Origin: Vulcanimicrobiia bacterium
Lineage (GTDB): Bacteria; Vulcanimicrobiota; Vulcanimicrobiia; Vulcanimicrobiales; Vulcanimicrobiaceae
Assembly (NCBI GenBank): GCA_025934645.1
Contig: JAICWY010000010.1
Span: 1-64,000, forward strand
Direction of reading: 5' to 3'
Length of the DNA stretch: 64,000 bases
The position numbers and the translations under genes are program-made. The notes beneath the pieces are model-generated. The model had not been told where the DNA came from. It ran no database searches and was given only the letters and a program-made list of their open reading frames with translations. Each line of letters starts with the position of its first letter. The first letter of the stretch is position 1. Of the stretch, positions 59,241-64,000 are shown one piece after another.

Positions 59241-60602
59241 TTAGGCGGAGACGGGAACCCGGGCAAAAGCCGTGAGCGCGCGCGGGAAGCGCAGCATCAC
59301 CACGGTGCCCTGACCGAACCGGCTCTCGACGGAGATACTGCCGCCGTGAGCTTCCATAATGATTTTGACGATGAAGAGCCCGACTCCGCTACCCTTTTGC
59401 TTCCAGCTCGTCTGATCCGAGCGCCAATACTCTTCGAAAATATGCGGCAGCTCCGACTCGGCGATGCCGATGCCGCGATCCCGCACCTTCACGCGGATGA
59501 AGTCTTCCTCGTTCTCAAGGTGAACGTCAATCGGGTCTTCGGAGTATTTGACCGCGTTGCCGATGATGTTGTCCAGCACCCGTGTGACGTAGGAGCGATC
59601 GCCGTCAACCATGGCGGTCGGCGCGCCGTGGTGCACGATGAATTCGCGCTCGGCGCCGTAGCGCTGCACCACCCCCGCGACGACTTCAGAGACGTCAAAG
59701 GTCGAACGCTGCAGCACGATCTTACGCTCTTGGGCACGCGCAAGCAAAATCGCGTTGTCGGCCATCTCCGCCAGCATGTAGCCGGCCGAACGCAGCGATG
59801 CGAGCAACTGCGGGTCGCCGCGCCGTTGCGGAAAATCTTCGAGCAGGTGCGCCGCACCGATGAGAACGGTGAGCTGCGATTTAAAATCGTGGGCCAGCAT
59901 TGCCAGCAGCCGCGAGCGCCATTCGCTCAAGCGCTCCACTTCTTCGCGTTTTTGCACGATGGAAGCGACGAGCCGGTGCTCCCGGCGCAGCGCGCGCCGC
60001 TGGAAAAGTACGAGCAGCGTGCCGACCAGTGCAATCCACGCGATCGAAATCACCGTGGACGCCAGCACGACATCGTACACCTCTCGCGCCGAGCGGGCGG
60101 TTTCTTTCGACGCTTGACCCTGCATGGCCATCGAATCGGCGCGCATGTTGTCCATCAGCAATTTGCCGGTGCGCAGGACGGAGAGAGCCTGCGGGTCACG
60201 CGGGTTAGCGAGAAGTGGGCGTGCCACCGAGGCATCCCACGTCGCGTGCATGCGGGAAAAATCGCGAAGAAACGAATCCGACGAGCTCATGCCGGAGCGG
60301 TCAAACTGGGCGGGCATTGCATGTAGCAGGCTCGCGAGCTGATCGTGAGTGGATTTTATCGGTCCTAAAAACGCAGGCTCGCGCGTGTCCAAATACCCGC
60401 GCACGCCGCTTTCTTCGTCGACTGCAAGTCGCAGGGCGCGCGACACCAGTACGCGCGACTCCCCCAGGGATTCCATACGGTCGCTGAGTTCGTGCACGCG
60501 GTACGTCGCCCAAAAGCTGATCAGCGGCAGGGCTACGATGACGATGAGAAACGCCATCACGGAACGGCGAAGCCCGTCCCTTAAATGGGTGTCGTAACTC
60601 AT
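59241..60602 (-). CDS. CHASE3-domain sensor histidine kinase
   Basis: A 453-residue membrane kinase. Helix 1 is at residues 13-33, a CHASE3-like periplasmic sensor follows (LAVDEESGVRGYLDTREPAF), then helix 2 at about 177-200. The phosphoacceptor is His238 in LLAMLAHDFKSQLTVLI, and the ATPase has N-box VLDNIIGNAVKYSEDP, G1 VRDRGIGIAESEL and G2 GSGVGLFIVKIIMEAHGG. No response regulator is adjacent, so it is an orphan kinase. The ATG at 60602 is a normal start. Confidence 0.92.
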   Translation of the reverse strand: MSYDTHLRDGLRRSVMAFLIVIVALPLISFWATYRVHELSDRMESLGESRVLVSRALRLAVDEESGVRGYLDTREPAFLGPIKSTHDQLASLLHAMPAQFDRSGMSSSDSFLRDFSRMHATWDASVARPLLANPRDPQALSVLRTGKLLMDNMRADSMAMQGQASKETARSAREVYDVVLASTVISIAWIALVGTLLVLFQRRALRREHRLVASIVQKREEVERLSEWRSRLLAMLAHDFKSQLTVLIGAAHLLEDFPQRRGDPQLLASLRSAGYMLAEMADNAILLARAQERKIVLQRSTFDVSEVVAGVVQRYGAEREFIVHHGAPTAMVDGDRSYVTRVLDNIIGNAVKYSEDPIDVHLENEEDFIRVKVRDRGIGIAESELPHIFEEYWRSDQTSWKQKGSGVGLFIVKIIMEAHGGSISVESRFGQGTVVMLRFPRALTAFARVPVSA

Positions 60603-60796
60603 GTCCCTCGGGGAGCGGCAAACTCCGCGCTTTTAAAAAGCGCGGCGCCCCTCGGGCGACTCCGGACCATATTCCCCTCCTCTTGTCAGGATACGGTAGT
60701 GCCCGTGAAGCTTGGGAGAACGAACGGTGCGCTTTGGGTGAAGTGTATCTTAAGGAAGTATATTCCCAAGTCGCTGGAGCCGCGCTGAGAAGCCGC
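60603..60796. other. Intergenic region between histidine kinase and VOC genes
   Basis: About 194 bases with no credible gene. It holds the palindrome at 60625-60645 and two CCCTCGGG direct repeats flanking it (near 60605 and 60650), which may be promoter elements for the kinase gene and the terminator of the VOC gene. Confidence 0.5.
60625..60645. terminator. 21-base perfect palindrome in the kinase promoter region
   Basis: CCGCGCTTTT and AAAAGCGCGG flank a single A. The GC-rich outer arms and T/A centre resemble a bidirectional terminator turned inside out, or a repressor site. It lies 23-43 bases upstream of the kinase start. Confidence 0.4.
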
Positions 60797-61210
60797 CTAA
60801 TCCTTATGGCTTATATTGACCATCCATTCGATGCCGAAGCGGTCGGTGAGGACGCCGAAACGGCCTCCCCAAAAAGCATCAGCGAGCGGCATCGAGACGT
60901 TTCCGCCCTGCGAGAGCGCCTGGAAGACCCGTTCGCCTTCCACGTCATCGGAGGTCTCGAGCGCCAGCGAGATGTTGCCGGCGTCCGGATCCACCGCTTT
61001 CTGCGAGCTGCCGTCGGAGGCCAAAAAGCCTATGCCGGCGCCCGTAAAGCGCGCATGCATGATCTTGTTCTGCGCTTCTGCGGGCATTTGCGCCGCCATG
61101 GGCGTGTCGGATGTGCGCATGGCTTCGTACGTGCCGCCCAATGCGGTTTTGTAGAACTCGAGCGCTTCTTCGCAGCGCCCGTAGAAGAAAATGTACGGCT
61201 GCAGTTCCAT
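60797..61210 (-). CDS. VOC-family / PhnB-like protein
   Basis: A 137-residue glyoxalase-fold protein of the PhnB (3-demethylubiquinone-9 methyltransferase-like) type. Marks are LQPYIFFYGRCEEALEFYKT, AGIGFLASDGSSQKAVDPDA, and the paired-domain end PLADAFWGGRFGVLTDRFGI followed by EWMVNI. Function is not established; it may be an inactive or substrate-binding relative. The ATG at 61210 is family-appropriate. Confidence 0.9.
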   Translation of the reverse strand: MELQPYIFFYGRCEEALEFYKTALGGTYEAMRTSDTPMAAQMPAEAQNKIMHARFTGAGIGFLASDGSSQKAVDPDAGNISLALETSDDVEGERVFQALSQGGNVSMPLADAFWGGRFGVLTDRFGIEWMVNISHKD

Positions 61211-61214
61211 AGGG

Positions 61215-61358
61215 TTAGAGTTTAACGCCCCAGCCGCCGAAAAGCACGCTATCCGCCTGATAGGGCATACGGATTGTTTGGCGTTCGGCCGGCGCCGCAT
61301 CCGTTTGAGCGTCGCTTTCGATTATTCTGCGCCGGATGGCCCGATATACAGTTTCCAT
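61215..61358 (-). CDS. Possible small protein upstream of the VOC gene
   Basis: A 47-residue reading frame (METVYRAIRRRIIESDAQTD, then AAPAERQTIRMPYQADSVLF) that ends 4 bases before the VOC start. GAGAGAACC precedes the ATG. It could be a leader or a short gene in the same operon, but there is no family evidence. Confidence 0.35.
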   Translation of the reverse strand: METVYRAIRRRIIESDAQTDAAPAERQTIRMPYQADSVLFGGWGVKL

Positions 61359-61429
61359 GGTTCTCTCTGCTCGCTGGTGAGTGAGCCTTTCGAGAGTGCT
61401 ACCGCGCACGCCACGCGAATGTTTCCGTT

Positions 61430-62350
61430 ATGATCACCGCGCAAGAACGTTGGCCGGATCTCAAGCAAGCTGCTTGGAGTGATACGCAGCAGACGCTGCA
61501 TCTGTGGACGCAAATCGCGGGCAAAATCCGTTTGCAGTTGGAGCCGCAAGTCAATCACTGGTGGAACGTCACGCTGTACGTTACGCCGCGCGGACTCACG
61601 ACGTCGATGATGCCCTACCGCGACGGCCGGTTCTTCGAGATCGCATTCGATTTTCTGGCGCACGAATTACGCATCGACGGATGCGATGGAGAACGCGCCG
61701 GCTTTGCGCTGGAGCCGATGACCGTTGCGGAGTTCTACCGCCGGATCTTCGCTGCGCTGCGCGACTTGAATTTCGACGTACGCATTCACGGCAAGCCGAA
61801 CGAAGTGCAAGATGCCATTCCGTTCGCGGAAGATACGGTTCACAGATCCTACGATCGCGCGGCGGTCGAACGATTCTGGCGCGTTTTGTTGCAAGCCGAC
61901 CGGCTGTTCAAGCAATTCCGGTGCGGCTTTACCGGCAAGGCAAGTCCGGTGCATTTCTTCTGGGGCAGCTTCGATTTAGCAACGACACGTTTTTCCGGCC
62001 GTGCGGCGCCGCCGCATCCGGGCGGATTTCCGAACATGCCGGACGCTGCCACGCGCGAAGCGTACTCGCATGAGGAATACAGCGCCGGCTTTTGGCCGGG
62101 CGGCTCTGGTATGGAAGCGGCGTTCTACGCGTACACGTATCCCGAGCCGGACGGCTATCCGGAAGCGCGCGTTGCGCCCGAAGAAGCGGCGTGGAGCGCG
62201 CAACTCAAAGAGTTTTTGTTGCCGTACGCAGCAGTACGCACCTCATCCGATCCGGATGGCGCGGTACTCGCATTTTTGAAGAGCACATACAACGCCGCAG
62301 CAGAACTGGCGCGATGGGATCGCCCGGCGCTGGAACGCAAAGCGCCATAA
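61430..62350 (+). CDS. DUF5996-family protein
   Basis: A 306-residue cytoplasmic protein. The pattern WPDLKQAAWSDTQQTLHLWT, NHWWNVTLYVTPRGLTTSM and then ASPVHFFWGSFDLATTRFSG with AAPPHPGGFPNMPDAATREA matches the DUF5996 family as I remember it. The function is unknown. The ATG at 61430 is close to the divergent small gene. Confidence 0.85.
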   Translation: MITAQERWPDLKQAAWSDTQQTLHLWTQIAGKIRLQLEPQVNHWWNVTLYVTPRGLTTSMMPYRDGRFFEIAFDFLAHELRIDGCDGERAGFALEPMTVAEFYRRIFAALRDLNFDVRIHGKPNEVQDAIPFAEDTVHRSYDRAAVERFWRVLLQADRLFKQFRCGFTGKASPVHFFWGSFDLATTRFSGRAAPPHPGGFPNMPDAATREAYSHEEYSAGFWPGGSGMEAAFYAYTYPEPDGYPEARVAPEEAAWSAQLKEFLLPYAAVRTSSDPDGAVLAFLKSTYNAAAELARWDRPALERKAP

Positions 62351-62366
62351 ACGCGTAACAGGACCT

Positions 62367-62726
62367 ATGGCTCTGCGCTGCTGTGAAACGTTGTCCGATA
62401 GAGTAAGAATGCAGCCATCGGAACGCTTCGACCCGCCGACAATGGAATTCGAGATCTGGCCGATTATGGTTCTTATCGAAGGCCCCGCTCAGTTCATCGG
62501 TCAGCTTCTTCTTGAAACGTACGACAATAAGAAAGTCGATCGTGCACGATGGACTGTCGATCACAAGATGAAATCGCGGCGCGATTACGCATTGCATTTG
62601 CAGCGCAGCGGTATGGAGCGGCGCCGGCAAGGCATCGCATTGCGCGACGAGCTGATGCTGCGTCTCGTGCAACTCAACTGCGTGCGGTTGAAGCTGACCT
62701 GCCACATCTTCGGCAAATCCGTTTAG
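62367..62726 (+). CDS. Hypothetical protein
   Basis: A 119-residue reading frame starting at ATG 62367, with an internal ATG at 62442 that may be the real start (MEFEIWPIMVLIEGPAQFIG). It is basic towards the C-terminus (KSRRDYALHLQRSGMERRRQ). I do not recognise it; the opposite strand is also open here, so coding status is uncertain. Confidence 0.4.
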   Translation: MALRCCETLSDRVRMQPSERFDPPTMEFEIWPIMVLIEGPAQFIGQLLLETYDNKKVDRARWTVDHKMKSRRDYALHLQRSGMERRRQGIALRDELMLRLVQLNCVRLKLTCHIFGKSV

Positions 62727-62750
62727 CTTTCGCTGCCCGCCTTCGCGCTG

Positions 62751-64000
62751 CTATTTAGCGCGAAAGGTCCGCGGGCTGGAGCCGGGCGTGTATATGAGCG
62801 GCGAAATCGCGCCGCTCGAGACATCGATCGTTTGAAGCGCGTTATCGCCGCTTACCGCTACATAGATTCTCGTACCATCCTCCGATGCCGCCAAGGCCGC
62901 CGGCTGATCGCCGGTGTGCAGCCTCTGCACGACCTTGCGCGATCGCACGTCGATGACGCTAACCGTGCTGTCGGCCCAATTGGCGACGTACGCCTTGCCG
63001 CTCGCAATCGCGATGGCCCGAGGAAACACGCCTACCGGAATATGCGCGATCGCGGCGTTTGCGCGCGTGTCGATGACGGTTACGTCGTTCGCGAATGCAT
63101 CAGCGACAAACAGCGTGCCGTCCGGCGCGAGCGCGAGTGCACTCGGCGCGGCGCCCGTCGGTATGCGAACCGACTCTTTGCGCTGCCGCAAATCGATCAC
63201 TGAGACGGCGTTTGCGCCTTGATCGGCCGCATACAGCACGCTACCGTCGGGCGATGCGATAAGCGCTACCGGACGCGATGCTACAGGAATTGCCTCACCC
63301 AGCTTCATGCTCCCAAGATCGATTGGCGCTACAGCGTCGGCGCCGCGCTCCGCCACCCACAGCGACCCGCCCGCCAGCGCAAGCGCGTCCGGATTCGCGC
63401 CGACCTTTAGGCGGGTTTGCAGCGACGATGTTTGCAGATCGACGATCGCAACGCTGTCCGTATAGATGCTTGCAAGCGCAATGCGCGCCGTTTCCGGGAT
63501 ACGGAGCGCATCGGGCACACGTTCGCCCAGCGTGAAACTCTTTGCGATGGCCATTGTATGCGCGTCGACCGGTATCACGGTACCGTCGAAATAGGTCACG
63601 ACGAACGGTGCAACGCGAAGGTCTTGCGCGTCCATCGCATCGGCTGGCGCGCCATTGGTCCTCACCGTCCCCGCGTTGCGCGGCGGATGCACGCCCGCAT
63701 CGAACGACGGCGGTTCGTCGCCGCTGGATGAACCCCATGCGGACGGTTCTGCTTGCAGATCGAAAAGCAGACGCAGCGTCCCGTGTTTCGGAACCGTCAC
63801 CCACGTGCGTGACGCGGCGCGGCCGTTCACGCGAAGGCCGCGAACGTATGGCGCGCCGGTGCGTGCGTTCGGAGCGTCTACGACAATGCGCCGCCCGTCC
63901 TCGGAACGCAGCTCGACGTGCGTGAATAATGGGCTGGCGAGATCGAGCGTGGCGGTTCCGGGAGTCTGCGGATATAAACCGCTGGTTTCCCACACGTACA
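62751..64000 (-). CDS. GH92 alpha-mannosidase C-terminus fused to a YVTN beta-propeller (partial)
   Basis: The frame is open to the right edge, so the N-terminus is missing. The first visible part matches the end of a GH92 alpha-mannosidase: YVWETSGLYPQTPGTATLDL, ASPLFTHVELRS, then YVRGLRVNGRAASRTWVTVP and the GTLRLLFDLQAEPSAWGSSS end. From about residue 125 there are roughly six or seven YVTN-type blades, for example PVALIASPDGSVLYAADQGA with VSVIDLRQR, APSALALAPDGTLFVADAFA with VTVIDTRAN, and RAIAIASGKAYVANWADSTV. The propeller may bind glycan or partner, or aid export. Such a fusion is unusual. Confidence 0.85.
   Translation of the reverse strand, partial: YVWETSGLYPQTPGTATLDLASPLFTHVELRSEDGRRIVVDAPNARTGAPYVRGLRVNGRAASRTWVTVPKHGTLRLLFDLQAEPSAWGSSSGDEPPSFDAGVHPPRNAGTVRTNGAPADAMDAQDLRVAPFVVTYFDGTVIPVDAHTMAIAKSFTLGERVPDALRIPETARIALASIYTDSVAIVDLQTSSLQTRLKVGANPDALALAGGSLWVAERGADAVAPIDLGSMKLGEAIPVASRPVALIASPDGSVLYAADQGANAVSVIDLRQRKESVRIPTGAAPSALALAPDGTLFVADAFANDVTVIDTRANAAIAHIPVGVFPRAIAIASGKAYVANWADSTVSVIDVRSRKVVQRLHTGDQPAALAASEDGTRIYVAVSGDNALQTIDVSSGAISPLIYTPGSSPRTFRAK

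Noticed and set aside
61215-61358. Candidate regulatory leader peptide before the VOC gene
   Set aside because: No attenuator-like hairpins or codon runs were found; listed only as a possible small gene.
1-64000. CRISPR arrays, tRNA or rRNA genes, prophage and insertion sequences
   Set aside because: No regularly spaced repeats, cloverleaf-like stretches, rRNA sequence, integrase or transposase reading frames were seen, although weak tRNA genes could be missed by eye.

Overview
The window is a GC-rich bacterial chromosome segment, densely packed with genes. Many neighbours overlap by 1-4 bases (ATGA, GTGA, TGATG and TAATG junctions), which implies extensive translational coupling. A TonB-dependent receptor, several lipoproteins, a lytic transglycosylase and secreted glycoside hydrolases point to a diderm cell. 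A caa3-type oxidase with its own heme A genes points to aerobic respiration. The mix of ergothioneine EgtD, an MGDG-synthase-like glycosyltransferase, VPS10-type beta-propeller proteins and a BlaI/M56 pair resembles uncultured soil lineages such as Candidatus Eremiobacterota (WPS-2) or Acidobacteriota. That placement is an impression and was not tested. I see no rRNA, tRNA, CRISPR, prophage or insertion sequence.

Layout. 1-4.8 kb: TonB receptor (cut by the left edge) and polyphosphate kinase. 4.85-7.9 kb: four-gene osmoprotectant ABC importer. 7.9-11 kb: S9 peptidase coupled to egtD. 11-17.8 kb: a dienelactone-hydrolase-like protein lacking its nucleophile, an amino-acid permease, lipoprotein, lytic transglycosylase, a lipid hydroxylase/glycosyltransferase pair, a ROK kinase and a cysteine-cluster protein. 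17.8-22.9 kb: VPS10-like propeller, SOD/CHRD-like protein, AhpD-like protein and a PatB-like PLP enzyme. 22.8-30.2 kb (minus): heme-copper-oxidase-like membrane protein, threonine dehydratase, lipoprotein, RF3, then a GH130/alanine racemase cluster. 30.2-36.5 kb (plus): ctaA, ctaB, MFS, an AidB-like dehydrogenase and a membrane protein. 36.5-40.4 kb (minus): caa3 oxidase operon with two extra small membrane proteins. 40.4-43.7 kb (minus): amino-sugar operon (NanE, GlcNAc-type kinase, ImmA/IrrE peptidase, FAD oxidoreductase). 43.7-46.1 kb: methyltransferase and permease. 46.1-51.1 kb (minus): PH-like protein, hydantoinase A, then BlaR1-like M56 and BlaI with a clear operator. 51.1-56.8 kb (minus): tightly coupled hexosaminidase, transporter and M20 peptidase operon. 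56.9-59 kb: ECF sigma, anti-sigma and GNAT. 59-62.7 kb: histidine kinase and small proteins. Right edge: a GH92 mannosidase fused to a YVTN beta-propeller, cut by the window.

Common themes. Glycan handling recurs: GH20, GH92, GH130, NanE, a GlcNAc-type kinase and a ROK kinase. The GH20-transporter-M20 operon looks like salvage of amino-sugar/peptide fragments, possibly muropeptides, and lies just upstream of a BlaI/BlaR1-type cell-wall sensor. The most unusual recurring signal is that five genes have recognisable N-terminal sequence extending upstream of any ATG, GTG or TTG codon. Their best start positions are CTG or ACG codons, in two cases sitting exactly where a coupled ATG would be expected. 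Non-AUG initiation and consensus errors are both possible. No gene is missing over any stretch longer than about 200 bases.
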